DNA from: Methylotenera_A sp031429035
Lineage (GTDB): Bacteria; Pseudomonadota; Gammaproteobacteria; Burkholderiales; Methylophilaceae
Assembly (NCBI GenBank): GCA_031429035.1
Contig: JANOYU010000061.1
Coordinates: 1 to 64,000 of the forward strand
Direction: 5' to 3'
Length of the DNA stretch: 64,000 nt
Numbering within the stretch: position 1 is the stretch's first letter; every line of letters starts with the position of its first letter. A program made the translations under genes and the position numbers. Shown here piece after piece: positions 25,891 through 33,607 of the stretch. The notes under the pieces were generated by a model. The model was not told the DNA's origin and made no database searches. It saw only the letters and a program-made list of their open reading frames with translations.

Positions 25891-25932
25891 TGTTCGATAC
25901 AGCACAGACAATAATTCATTCGCGCGGATAAT
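25891..25932 (+). promoter_or_regulatory. Crp-geometry operator and -10 box, PAS-GGDEF-EAL gene
   Basis: TGTTCGATACAGCACA at 25891-25906 with -10-like GATAAT at 25927-25932, 28.5 bp from the centre. Directed at the GTG start at 25974. Confidence 0.5.
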
Positions 25933-25973
25933 TAAAAAATTGATGAAGTAAAATTCATAAGGGGTAGCATTCA

Positions 25974-27806
25974 GTGAAAAATGATTTAGTTACTATAAAT
26001 ATAAAACCTGACAAAATTAAGTCTTTGCCTAGTAAAAAGTCTAAAGATACAGACAAAAAATCAACAACGGTCAAACAACCTATCGTCATCAATGAATCGA
26101 CTTATAAAGAAAAAATTCGCGCCGAAATAGCCCTAAATTCAATTAGTGATGCTGTAATTTGCACAGATATTAACTGCAATATTGATTATTTAAATATTGC
26201 TGCAGAGAAAATAACAGGCTGGACACGAGAGGAAGCCTACGGCTTACCAATAACGCAAGTATTTAATATTATTCACGGTACAACGCGCAAGCCAGCTTTT
26301 AGCCCAATAGGCTTAGTTTTACAAACCAACAAACCACGTGTTTTAGCGGATGATACCTTGCTAATTAAGCGCGATGGAACCGAGATAGCTATTGAAGATT
26401 CCACCTCGCCCATACACAATTGGAATGGACAGCTGACTGGCGTGGTAATTGTATTTCATGATGTAAGCGCAACCAAAGCCATGGCCATAAAAATGACGCA
26501 TTTGGCGCAGCATGATTTTTTGACCAGTTTGCCTAATCGCATTTTGTTTAATGACCGTATTACACAAGCTATTACATTAGCCAATAGACATCAAACACAA
26601 CTTGCGTTGTTATTTTTAGATTTAGATAATTTCAAACACATTAATGATTCTCTAGGCCATGCAACTGGCGATAAATTATTAAAATCAGTGACCGAACGCC
26701 TAAAACAATGTGTAAGGGATAGCGATACTGTCAGCCGCCAAGGTGGTGATGAATTTGTTATTTTATTAGCTGAAAATAATAATAGCGAGGACGCTGCTCT
26801 TTCTGCACAAAAAATATTAGAAGCATTGCAAGCGCCACACCTCATTGATAAAAAACAACTACACATAAGCACCAGTATTGGTATTAGCGTTTACCCTGCC
26901 GATGGCGCAAACGCAGATTCGCTGCTTAAAAATGCCGATACGGCGATGTACCATGCCAAAGAAAAAGGTCGCAATAACTTTCAGTTTTTTACCGCTGACA
27001 TGAATGCGCGCGCAGTAGAGCGCTTAATTATTGAAGCCAATTTAAGAATTGCATTAGAAAATCAGCAATTTATTTTGCTTTACCAATCAAAAGTAAACAT
27101 AAACACAGGCCAAATTACTGGGGCAGAAGCCTTGCTGCGTTGGCAACACCATGACTGGGGCGAAGTTGTGCCAGATATTTTTGTGCCTGTGGCAGAAGAC
27201 TGCGGACTGATTGTGCCTATTGGCCGCTGGGTATTGCGCCAAGCCTGTGTGCAAGCCAAAATTTGGCACGATATGGGGCTGTCGATTACCATCGCCGTTA
27301 ATATTTCTGCACAAGAATTTTTGCAAAAAGATTTTGTAGAAGGTGTGCGCGCTGTGTTAATAGAAACAAGATTAGCCGCGCAATTTTTAGAGTTAGAAAT
27401 TACCGAAAGTGTTCTGATGCGCGATGCTGAGTGCAGCAAAACCATACTGCAACAATTAAAAAAAATGGGCGTAACACTCGCCGTAGATGATTTTGGTACT
27501 GGCTACTCTAGTCTAAGTTATTTGCAAAAATTTCCCATTGATGTGCTGAAAATCGATCGATCATTTGTACAAAATATAGAATCTGCCAAAGATGACGGCA
27601 TTATTGTTAGCGCCATTATTAATATGGGCAATAGCTTAAAACTAAAAGTAGTGGCTGAGGGCATAGAAACCCCTGCCCAACTAAATTTTTTAAAAGCACG
27701 CCAATGCGAAGAAGGCCAAGGCTACTTATTTAGTCACCCATTAATTGGTGAAGATTTTTCAAGATTACTGACAAAAGAGATGGCCACATTAGAAATGATT
27801 AACTAA
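25974..27806 (+). CDS. PAS-GGDEF-EAL cyclic-di-GMP turnover protein
   Basis: A 610-residue cytoplasmic protein: a lysine-rich N-terminus, one PAS domain (about 50-165), a GGDEF domain with intact GGDEF at 257-261 and an inhibitory RxxD site at 248-251, and an EAL domain with EAL at 385-387 and the metal-site DDFGTGYSSL plus KIDRSFV. Both catalytic motifs look intact, so it may both make and degrade c-di-GMP, with PAS sensing redox, oxygen or a ligand. The start is GTG at 25974 with AAGGGG upstream. It follows the Crp/Fnr gene and carries its own operator-like site, so it may tie the stress regulon to a biofilm or motility switch. Confidence 0.94.
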   Translation: MKNDLVTINIKPDKIKSLPSKKSKDTDKKSTTVKQPIVINESTYKEKIRAEIALNSISDAVICTDINCNIDYLNIAAEKITGWTREEAYGLPITQVFNIIHGTTRKPAFSPIGLVLQTNKPRVLADDTLLIKRDGTEIAIEDSTSPIHNWNGQLTGVVIVFHDVSATKAMAIKMTHLAQHDFLTSLPNRILFNDRITQAITLANRHQTQLALLFLDLDNFKHINDSLGHATGDKLLKSVTERLKQCVRDSDTVSRQGGDEFVILLAENNNSEDAALSAQKILEALQAPHLIDKKQLHISTSIGISVYPADGANADSLLKNADTAMYHAKEKGRNNFQFFTADMNARAVERLIIEANLRIALENQQFILLYQSKVNINTGQITGAEALLRWQHHDWGEVVPDIFVPVAEDCGLIVPIGRWVLRQACVQAKIWHDMGLSITIAVNISAQEFLQKDFVEGVRAVLIETRLAAQFLELEITESVLMRDAECSKTILQQLKKMGVTLAVDDFGTGYSSLSYLQKFPIDVLKIDRSFVQNIESAKDDGIIVSAIINMGNSLKLKVVAEGIETPAQLNFLKARQCEEGQGYLFSHPLIGEDFSRLLTKEMATLEMIN

Positions 27807-27847
27807 CCCGCATACTTTCTCCCCACGTTCCCCTTAAACGTGGTTTA

Positions 27848-27873
27848 GCCCTCGATTTTTGAGGGCTTTTTTT
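27848..27873 (+). terminator. Rho-independent terminator
   Basis: GCCCTC / GAGGGC stem with loop GATTTTT and a run of seven T, 42 bases after the stop of the PAS-GGDEF-EAL gene. Confidence 0.92.
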
Positions 27874-27907
27874 AACAAAAATTTATGCAAAAAACTTATG
27901 TTCAAAA

Positions 27908-28393
27908 TTAAAATTTTAAATGTAATTTACTGACAATTTTAGTAATTTCACTGGCGCGTTGAAAAGGCGCAGAAACAATCATTAATATGGCACCTTCGTC
28001 AATTCTTGCTTTGTATTTATTTAAATCTCTGTTGAAAAATTTAGTGCCAAAAAGTGTTGCTGCCATTGCCGATAACACTGCCCCTAAAAGCATTAATGCG
28101 CCCACCAGCACCATCCAATTTACATGCATTGCTTCTGTTATCCAAGGTTGAAAATAATGTGTATAAAGGCCAAACAACAGCCCTACACAAGCACCAATTA
28201 ATAGGCCTCTTTCGCCACCATTTATCATGTCCGTGCTTTCAAGCGTACTTGCAGCTTGTAACTTTCCAAGATCAGTGCCCGGCTTGGCCAAAAAACAAAT
28301 ATTTTTGTTATCTATGCGAGCTAGCAATAATGCCTCTGAGGCTTGATTAGCAACTTTAATATCAGGTAGCAAAAATTTTAATTGTGGGCGCAT
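27908..28393 (-). CDS. Membrane protein of unknown function with central glycine-rich segment
   Basis: A 161-residue protein with two membrane segments (about 64-82 and 92-115). The first contains GLLIGACVGLLFG; the pair is framed by a soluble N-terminal region and a C-terminal region ending APFQRASEITKIVSKLHLKF. The design resembles DUF1269-like membrane proteins, but the match is not secure. It is 59 bases downstream of the ferritin-like gene in the same direction and so may belong to that stress operon. Confidence 0.72.
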   Translation of the reverse strand: MRPQLKFLLPDIKVANQASEALLLARIDNKNICFLAKPGTDLGKLQAASTLESTDMINGGERGLLIGACVGLLFGLYTHYFQPWITEAMHVNWMVLVGALMLLGAVLSAMAATLFGTKFFNRDLNKYKARIDEGAILMIVSAPFQRASEITKIVSKLHLKF

Positions 28394-28452
28394 ATTATCT
28401 TTCTAATAAATTAAATTAGTCTTGGGAAATATTTACAGTTGAATAGCCCGTA

Positions 28453-29034
28453 CTAAATTTTCATACCCTCTAAAAGTGAGGCCATGTCATCGGCATGTTC
28501 TTCTTCCATTGCCAAAATTTCTTTAATCATTCGTTGCGTCGTTGGGTCATCATTGGCTAAGTAAGCTACAAATTCGCGGTAGCTTTCAATGGCAATACGC
28601 TCTGCAATTAAATCTTCTTTTATCATCGAAATAAGCGTATCGCCTGGCATGTATTCAGCATGACTGCGACTACTTAAGCCATCGGGCGAAAAATTTGGTT
28701 CCCCGCCTAGCTCAGTAATTCTTTTAGCAATACGGTCAGCATGCGCCATTTCTTCTTTTGCATGTGCTAAAAACTCCGGCTTAACAGATTCTGAATGAAT
28801 GCCTTTTGCCATAAAGTAATGCCGTTTATAACGTAAAACACACACCAACTCTGTCGCTAAAGCTTCGTTCAATAATTGAATTACCGCCTCTTTATCGGCT
28901 GCATAGCCAGTGGTTACTGCACCATCTTCCACATCTTGCCGCGCATTTTTGCGTAAGGTTTTGGTGTCAGTCAGCGCTTGTAAATTACCAGCTGCATTGT
29001 CATTGGTGGGGTGAGAAATTATTGGTTGATTCAT
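28453..29034 (-). CDS. Ferritin-like (bacterioferritin-type) protein
   Basis: A 193-residue four-helix protein. The di-iron ligand pattern is visible: Glu in NEALATELVCVLRYKRHYF, then EEMAHADRIAKRI (ExxH), Glu in DLIAERIAIESYREF, and EEEHADDMASLL (ExxH). There is an N-terminal disordered tail of about 45 residues. The heme-ligand Met of classical bacterioferritin is not evident. It probably stores or detoxifies iron, which limits Fenton chemistry alongside SodB and peroxiredoxin. It is downstream of csbD and an 80-residue gene in the same direction. Confidence 0.9.
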   Translation of the reverse strand: MNQPIISHPTNDNAAGNLQALTDTKTLRKNARQDVEDGAVTTGYAADKEAVIQLLNEALATELVCVLRYKRHYFMAKGIHSESVKPEFLAHAKEEMAHADRIAKRITELGGEPNFSPDGLSSRSHAEYMPGDTLISMIKEDLIAERIAIESYREFVAYLANDDPTTQRMIKEILAMEEEHADDMASLLEGMKI

Positions 29035-29123
29035 TTTTATCCTTTAGCAGTAACGTGGTCAATAGAACTGAACTTGTGCCTAGTAAATTTGCCTGCTGGC
29101 ACCGAGCAGTAGGGAACTATTTA

Positions 29124-29366
29124 TTAACTATCTCTATCTTGTTTAGTGTCGTAATTGGCTGTGTTTTTGAACATTTTTTTTAATCTGGCAAATTGCCTAG
29201 CAGCCACCTCTTTTTTTATATTTTGTACATCTTGTATCTCTTTGTCTAGTTGGCTATGTTTTTGAGAAAAGTCCACATCTGTGCCACTTAAAGGTTCGTC
29301 ATCAAATTTATTGTATCGCTTAGCTTTCAACTCTGACCAGCTGCCGTTATTTCTATCGTGGTGCAT
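29124..29366 (-). CDS. Hypothetical small hydrophilic protein
   Basis: An 80-residue highly charged protein (Lys, Asp, Gln rich), predicted helical between residues 30 and 70, with no signal peptide or membrane segment. No family was recognised. It lies 23 bases downstream of the second csbD gene and 89 bases upstream of the ferritin-like gene, so it is likely a member of a csbD-ferritin operon. Confidence 0.65.
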   Translation of the reverse strand: MHHDRNNGSWSELKAKRYNKFDDEPLSGTDVDFSQKHSQLDKEIQDVQNIKKEVAARQFARLKKMFKNTANYDTKQDRDS

Positions 29367-29389
29367 GTTTAGCCCTAAATATTAAATAA

Positions 29390-29617
29390 TTAATGGTCTG
29401 TATTACAGCTATCAATAGCTTTTTGTTTTTGTTGCCAATCGTCCAGTTGGTTTTCAGCTTCATCTTTTTCAATGCCATACATCACTTGAATTTTCCCCGC
29501 TAAATGTTCACGTTTGCCGGCAATCATATCCAACTGATCATCCGTTAATTTGCCCCATTGCTGTTTAACATTGCCTTTAAATTGTGTCCAATTGCCTTCT
29601 ATTTGATCCCAATTCAT
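29390..29617 (-). CDS. CsbD family stress protein, second copy
   Basis: A 75-residue CsbD protein nearly identical in its first 45 residues to the copy at 18763 (MNWDQIEGNWTQFKGNVKQQ, KWGKLTDDQLDMIAGKRE-like). ATG at 29617 follows GGAAGGATTAAAA; the TTG extension upstream is not needed. It would be the first gene of an operon with the 80-residue protein and the ferritin-like gene, and has its own operator-like site upstream. Confidence 0.92.
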   Translation of the reverse strand: MNWDQIEGNWTQFKGNVKQQWGKLTDDQLDMIAGKREHLAGKIQVMYGIEKDEAENQLDDWQQKQKAIDSCNTDH

Positions 29618-29667
29618 TTTTAATCCTTCCAATTTTTTCCTAAAGTAGCTAAGCTTAAGTACATAGA

Positions 29668-29710
29668 ATATTAGATTTATTTTGGCGCAATGTCGGTGTG
29701 CTTCCGCACA
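29668..29710 (-). promoter_or_regulatory. Crp-like operator (14-bp variant) and -10 box, second csbD gene
   Basis: TGTGCTTCCGCACA at 29697-29710, an exact inverted repeat in its outer bases. A weak -10-like TAATAT lies on the minus strand at 29673-29668, 30.5 bp from the centre. Both csbD genes have the 14-bp form of the site. Confidence 0.48.
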
Positions 29711-29743
29711 TAAGGTCTATTTATTTACTAATGATTGTTAATA

Positions 29744-30475
29744 TCAAGAAGCTAAAAAAAGATTGTTTTCAGCTTCTAAAATTTCATTTAGTGATTGCGA
29801 TTTTTTCTCAAAACAAGCCGAAGCTTGATCCCAATCAACTACAGACCACCAAGCTTTTAAGTAATCGGGCCGGCGACTTTCGTATTTAAGATAATATGCA
29901 TGCTCCCAAACATCGTTAAGCAACACTGGCAGTAAATTTTTCATCAATGGATTATCATGGCCAGTAGTGGTAATGACTTGCAGATTGGCACCATTTTTTA
30001 AACTGCATACTAACCAAACCCAGCCAGAACCAAACACCTTTGCGCCTTCTTCTTCAAAGATTTTTTTAAACTCAGCAAAGCTTCCAAATTCACGCTCAAT
30101 AGCGTCTCGCAGCAATCCTTTTGGCTCGTTGGTGCCAGATGGCTTAATGGCATTCCAAAACATGCTGTGATTCACATGGCCAGCGCCATTGTTGTGAACT
30201 GCCGTTTTAATTGAAGCAGGTAGTTGGTCTAAGTTACATATCAGCCATGCAGCTGATTTATTTTGAAACTCAGGTGCACTTTCTAAGGCTTCGTTAAGTT
30301 TTTTAACATAACCTGCATGATGATTATCGTGATGCAAAATCATCGTGCGCTTATCTATGGTTGGTTCTAAAGCTGCATAGTCATATTGCAAAGGCGGTAA
30401 CTTATGTTTTTTTGCCATAAGATTGTTGGCAGAAGGCTTTTTAGCTTGTAGTGGCTGTATGGTTAATTCACTCAT
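29744..30475 (-). CDS. sodB: Iron/manganese superoxide dismutase
   Basis: Dismutates superoxide to hydrogen peroxide and oxygen. A 243-residue protein; the family core is about 195, and the extra length is an N-terminal tail of about 25 residues plus inserts. Metal ligands are seen in HHDNHHAGYV (His), NHSMFWN (His) and DVWEHAYYLKY (Asp, His). GAKVFGSGWVWLV is the family segment before the ligands. Start at 30475 (MSELTIQ) with AAAGAGAAAATC upstream; the longer frame to 30553 covers the operator region and is unlikely. Fe versus Mn cannot be settled by eye; the call sodB follows the overall pattern. Confidence 0.92.
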   Translation of the reverse strand: MSELTIQPLQAKKPSANNLMAKKHKLPPLQYDYAALEPTIDKRTMILHHDNHHAGYVKKLNEALESAPEFQNKSAAWLICNLDQLPASIKTAVHNNGAGHVNHSMFWNAIKPSGTNEPKGLLRDAIEREFGSFAEFKKIFEEEGAKVFGSGWVWLVCSLKNGANLQVITTTGHDNPLMKNLLPVLLNDVWEHAYYLKYESRRPDYLKAWWSVVDWDQASACFEKKSQSLNEILEAENNLFLAS

Positions 30476-30504
30476 GATTTTCTCTTTAATAAAATTTAAA
30501 TTGC

Positions 30505-30547
30505 AATTTATATTTTTAGAGAATGGTCGTCTGTACGCTTGCACACA
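30505..30547 (-). promoter_or_regulatory. Crp-geometry operator and -10 box, sodB
   Basis: TGTACGCTTGCACACA at 30532-30547 with a -10-like TAAATT on the minus strand (30510-30505) 29.5 bp from the centre. It lies 57 bases upstream of the sodB ATG. Confidence 0.55.
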
Positions 30548-30567
30548 TTGCAATTAATTTTAATTAT

Positions 30568-30638
30568 TGTGCGCAAGCGCACATAAAGCTTTTAAAGCCA
30601 ATTATTAAATTAGACTGATTTAAGTGTGCTAACGAACA
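30568..30638 (+). promoter_or_regulatory. Cluster of two further Crp-like palindromes between sodB and the second Crp/Fnr gene
   Basis: A perfect TGTGCGCAAGCGCACA lies at 30568-30583, with a weak TTAAAT 29.5 bp downstream at 30605-30610. A 14-bp TGTGCTAACGAACA lies at 30625-30638. With the sodB site this makes three palindromes in 107 bases. Which promoter each serves is not clear, as the regulator start (30775) is farther away than usual. Confidence 0.55.
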
Positions 30639-30774
30639 GACATATTTTATTAATTCGGTTAGCTTGCTTAAATGACTATCTGTAGCCTTCGACACTTGGA
30701 CATGTAATGCACATTTCTTTTTGCCGCCTGTTGCGTTTTTAAACATTACAGCGCTAAAAGCAAAGGCAGTTTAT

Positions 30775-31533
30775 ATGACAACTGAACATACCAAATTTGG
30801 TAGTAATCGATTATTAAATTTTTTACCTGAGTATGATCGCGCTCAATTTATTAACTATTGCGAAGTAGTTAATTTAAACCTAGGCGAAACAATTGGTAAC
30901 CCTGGCGATACTATTCACTATATTTATTTTCCGCTTGAAGGTGTTATTTCTTGGGAAAAGCGCATTGCGGACAGCCCATATTTGCTTGTAACACTTATTG
31001 GTAATGAAGGTATGTTGTGCATTAGCTTATTGCTGGGTGTCAATATTACACCTTGCCGTGCAGTGGTTCAAAAAGCAGGTTTCGCGCTACGTATTCCAGC
31101 AGCAGATTTTATTCATCAAATTGATCACAACCCGATGATAAATTTATTGTTTAAACGCTACACCTTTGTTACCTACAGTCAATTATTGCAAACGTCAGCT
31201 TGCAACCTTTTTCATGTGCTAGAAAAAAGGCTGGCGCGCTTATTATTGATGTTTCAAGATAGATCACAATCAGATGAATTGCATATTACGCAAGAATTAT
31301 TAGCGCAAATGCTAGGTGTACGCAGAGTTGGCGTCACTAAAGCGGCGGGTTCTTTGCAACGTAATAATATAATTAGTTATAGCAGAGGCAATTTAATTAT
31401 TCATGATTTAAAAGGATTAAAAGCTGCGTCATGTTTATGCTATCAAGCGGATAAATTTACCTATGTACATATTTTAGAAGAGCCTGACAAGGGCTTTACT
31501 AACGAGCCCGATGTTGACGAAGTATCTGCATAA
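30775..31533 (+). CDS. Crp/Fnr-family transcription regulator (second copy)
   Basis: A 252-residue paralogue of the regulator at 25140. It has a beta-roll N-terminal domain with YIYFPLEGVISWEKRI and LIGNEGMLCISLLLGVN, then a winged helix TQELLAQMLGVRRVGVTKAAGSL. The recognition helix shares RRxGVTxAAG with the first copy but has Val and Lys where the first has Glu and Glu, so the two may read slightly different sites. ATG at 30775 has AAAGGCAGTTTAT upstream; the extra 18 residues of the longer frame are unlikely. No FNR-type cysteines. Located beside three regulon palindromes. Confidence 0.92.
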   Translation: MTTEHTKFGSNRLLNFLPEYDRAQFINYCEVVNLNLGETIGNPGDTIHYIYFPLEGVISWEKRIADSPYLLVTLIGNEGMLCISLLLGVNITPCRAVVQKAGFALRIPAADFIHQIDHNPMINLLFKRYTFVTYSQLLQTSACNLFHVLEKRLARLLLMFQDRSQSDELHITQELLAQMLGVRRVGVTKAAGSLQRNNIISYSRGNLIIHDLKGLKAASCLCYQADKFTYVHILEEPDKGFTNEPDVDEVSA

Positions 31534-31551
31534 ATCAATTTAATAGCTTAC

Positions 31552-31617
31552 GTTAAAATAAAAATAAGCCATTAGCTTTTGTTAAAATAAAGTAGCTTTC
31601 AACTTAGCTAATGGCTG
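31552..31617. terminator. Long hairpin between convergent genes, with an internal direct repeat
   Basis: An 11-bp perfect inverted repeat, AGCCATTAGCT (31567-31577) and AGCTAATGGCT (31606-31616), separated by 28 bases. The block GTTAAAATAAA occurs twice (about 31552 and 31581). It lies between the second Crp/Fnr gene and the convergent BON lipoprotein gene, so it probably ends transcripts from both sides. Confidence 0.6.
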
Positions 31618-31642
31618 GATTAAAGTCGTTTAATTAACGACA

Positions 31643-31960
31643 TTACTTGGCTTTTAGTCGCATATCATTTTTAACTGATGTAACGCCCTTAACACCTTTT
31701 GCCACTGAAGCAGCTGTTGCTATATCTGCTTCCGAATTAACAAAGCCACTTAATTGCACCACGCCTTTAAATGTTTCCACATTAATTTCTGCCGATTTTA
31801 AGGTCGGCTCATTTAATACTGCGGCTTTGACTTTAGTGGTAATAACACTGTCATCTATATACTCGCCAGTGCCTTCTTTTTTGGCTGTTGAAGCGCAACC
31901 TAACATGGTTGCAAATACTGCAACCAGCAAAAAAGTAGTAAATATTTTAAATCGTTTCAT
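31643..31960 (-). CDS. BON-domain lipoprotein
   Basis: A 105-residue lipoprotein. The signal ends in lipobox MLGC (Cys about 22), followed by one BON domain (about 38-103; DDSVITTKVKAAVLNEP, GVVQLSGFV, GVTSVKNDM). The DDSVITTK opening is the same as in the EF-hand/BON fusion at 16897, pointing to common descent. It is probably attached to the outer membrane and stress-induced, sharing a divergent operator with the cardiolipin synthase-like gene. Confidence 0.9.
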   Translation of the reverse strand: MKRFKIFTTFLLVAVFATMLGCASTAKKEGTGEYIDDSVITTKVKAAVLNEPTLKSAEINVETFKGVVQLSGFVNSEADIATAASVAKGVKGVTSVKNDMRLKAK

Positions 31961-32042
31961 ATTTTATATCTCCATAAAAATCTTAATTAATAGTGGTCAA
32001 TGTTATTGCCACTGGTAACGATAAAAAACCGTAACTTTTCAA

Positions 32043-32112
32043 ATTATCTGCTTATTGTTTAATTTGCTCTGTACGCTGGCGTACTTAAGGTTTAAATTTT
32101 TTAGAGTATGGT
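32043..32112. promoter_or_regulatory. Divergent Crp-geometry operator with a -10 box on each side
   Basis: TGTACGCTGGCGTACT at 32070-32085. -10-like GATAAT faces the BON lipoprotein (minus strand, 32048-32043) and TATGGT faces the phospholipase D-family gene (32107-32112), both exactly 29.5 bp from the centre. It mirrors the divergent arrangement at 21654. Confidence 0.62.
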
Positions 32113-32161
32113 GTGTTTAAATCCATATTTTTTAAATTGTATTTATCTTTAAGGCCTATAA

Positions 32162-33565
32162 ATGTTTATTAAATATTCAAGTTGGTTTTTTAGCATGCTT
32201 TATTTAATAACTTTGTCTGCTTGCACATCAATACCTATCCTAGTTCCAGATATGGCAATGCAATCATCTAGAAAAATTAGCTTAGAAAATGCGCAAGGGC
32301 CAATAAGCAACCAAAAAGCAAAAAAAATAATCGAAAGTATTAAAAAAGATGGATTAGAAACTAACATTTTTGACAAACATTTAGCACTTATTTCAGAAAT
32401 TGCAGGCAGCCCGCTAATGATGGGCAACAAAGTAGATTTATTAGTGGATGGGCCAAGCACCTATGCAGCCATGTTGAGCGCCATAGAAAATGCAAAAGAT
32501 CACATTAATATGGAAACGTATATTTTTGAGGATGATGAAGTTGGCCAACAGTTTGCAGCCATTTTAATAGCCAAGCAACAAAGTGGCGTTCAGGTGAATT
32601 TAATTTATGACAGCGCAGGTTCTTTTAACACACCGAAAGAATTCTTTAGTGCGATGAAACAAAGCGGTATTAATATATTGGAATTTAACCCAATTAACCC
32701 ATTAGATAAGCGCAAAGATTGGGAATGGAATCAACGCGATCACCGTAAACTACTTATTGTGGATGGGAAAGTTGCTTTTTTGGGCGGCATTAATATTAGC
32801 AGTGTGTACTCTAGCGGCTCGTTTGGCGGCTCATCTAAGCGGGCATCAAAAAAATCTAAAGATGGTGAAATGGGTGTGCCTTGGCGCGATACGCACTTGC
32901 AAGTTGCTGGGCCAGTAGTTGCTGAGTTTCAAAAAATGTTTACCCAAACATGGCAACAACAAAAAGGTGAGCCATTAGCATTAAAAGATTATTTTCCAGA
33001 ATTAACAACCCAAGGAAGCGAGATAGTACGCGCAATAGGCAGCAACCCAGATGAGCCATTTAGCCAAATTTACGCCACTTTATTATCTGCTATTAACAGT
33101 GCAGAAACGCAAGTATTTTTAACCAATGCTTATTTTGTACCAGACCCGCTGCTACTTGCTGCTATAAAAGATGCGGTTAAAAGGGGCGTAGATGTAAAAC
33201 TATTGTTGCCAGAAAAGACGGATTCTGCACTGGTATTTTATGCATCGCGATCTTATTACGATGAGTTATTAAGTGCCGATGTGAAAATTTATGAACACCA
33301 AGTAGCCCTGCTGCATGCCAAAACTGCCCTTATTGATGGCGTGTGGTCAACGGTTGGCTCCACCAACCTAGATTGGCGCAGTTTTGTAAATAACCAAGAA
33401 ATAAATGCGGTGATGTTAGGGCAAGATTTTGGCAAGCAAATGCAGACATTATTTGAAGCCGATTTAGCATCATCTAAACAAATTACGTTAAAAGAATGGC
33501 GACAAAGATCGATAGGGGCGCGTATTAAAGAGCAATCTGCCCGATTATGGGCGCGTTTGCTTTAG
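32162..33565 (+). CDS. Cardiolipin synthase-like phospholipase D family lipoprotein
   Basis: A 467-residue protein with two HKD catalytic motifs: HRKLLIVDGK with GGIN (about residue 197), and HAKTALIDGVWSTVGSTN (about 380). This is the ClsB/ClsC-type layout. Unusually for the family it begins with a signal ending in LSAC, so it may be an exported lipoprotein rather than a membrane-spanning enzyme. It would join phosphatidylglycerol with another phospholipid (or phosphatidylethanolamine) to make cardiolipin, altering the envelope under stress. It is followed by an exported unknown protein and a MAPEG-like gene in the same direction. Confidence 0.9.
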   Translation: MFIKYSSWFFSMLYLITLSACTSIPILVPDMAMQSSRKISLENAQGPISNQKAKKIIESIKKDGLETNIFDKHLALISEIAGSPLMMGNKVDLLVDGPSTYAAMLSAIENAKDHINMETYIFEDDEVGQQFAAILIAKQQSGVQVNLIYDSAGSFNTPKEFFSAMKQSGINILEFNPINPLDKRKDWEWNQRDHRKLLIVDGKVAFLGGINISSVYSSGSFGGSSKRASKKSKDGEMGVPWRDTHLQVAGPVVAEFQKMFTQTWQQQKGEPLALKDYFPELTTQGSEIVRAIGSNPDEPFSQIYATLLSAINSAETQVFLTNAYFVPDPLLLAAIKDAVKRGVDVKLLLPEKTDSALVFYASRSYYDELLSADVKIYEHQVALLHAKTALIDGVWSTVGSTNLDWRSFVNNQEINAVMLGQDFGKQMQTLFEADLASSKQITLKEWRQRSIGARIKEQSARLWARLL

Positions 33566-33607
33566 CTATAAAACTTACTTTACAGTCAAGATGAACGGAA
33601 TTTAAAA

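Noticed and set aside
30681..30696. TGTAGCCTTCGACACT as the operator of the second Crp/Fnr gene.
   Set aside because: Weak symmetry and no -10-like hexamer about 29.5 bp downstream; the true promoter of this gene remains unclear.
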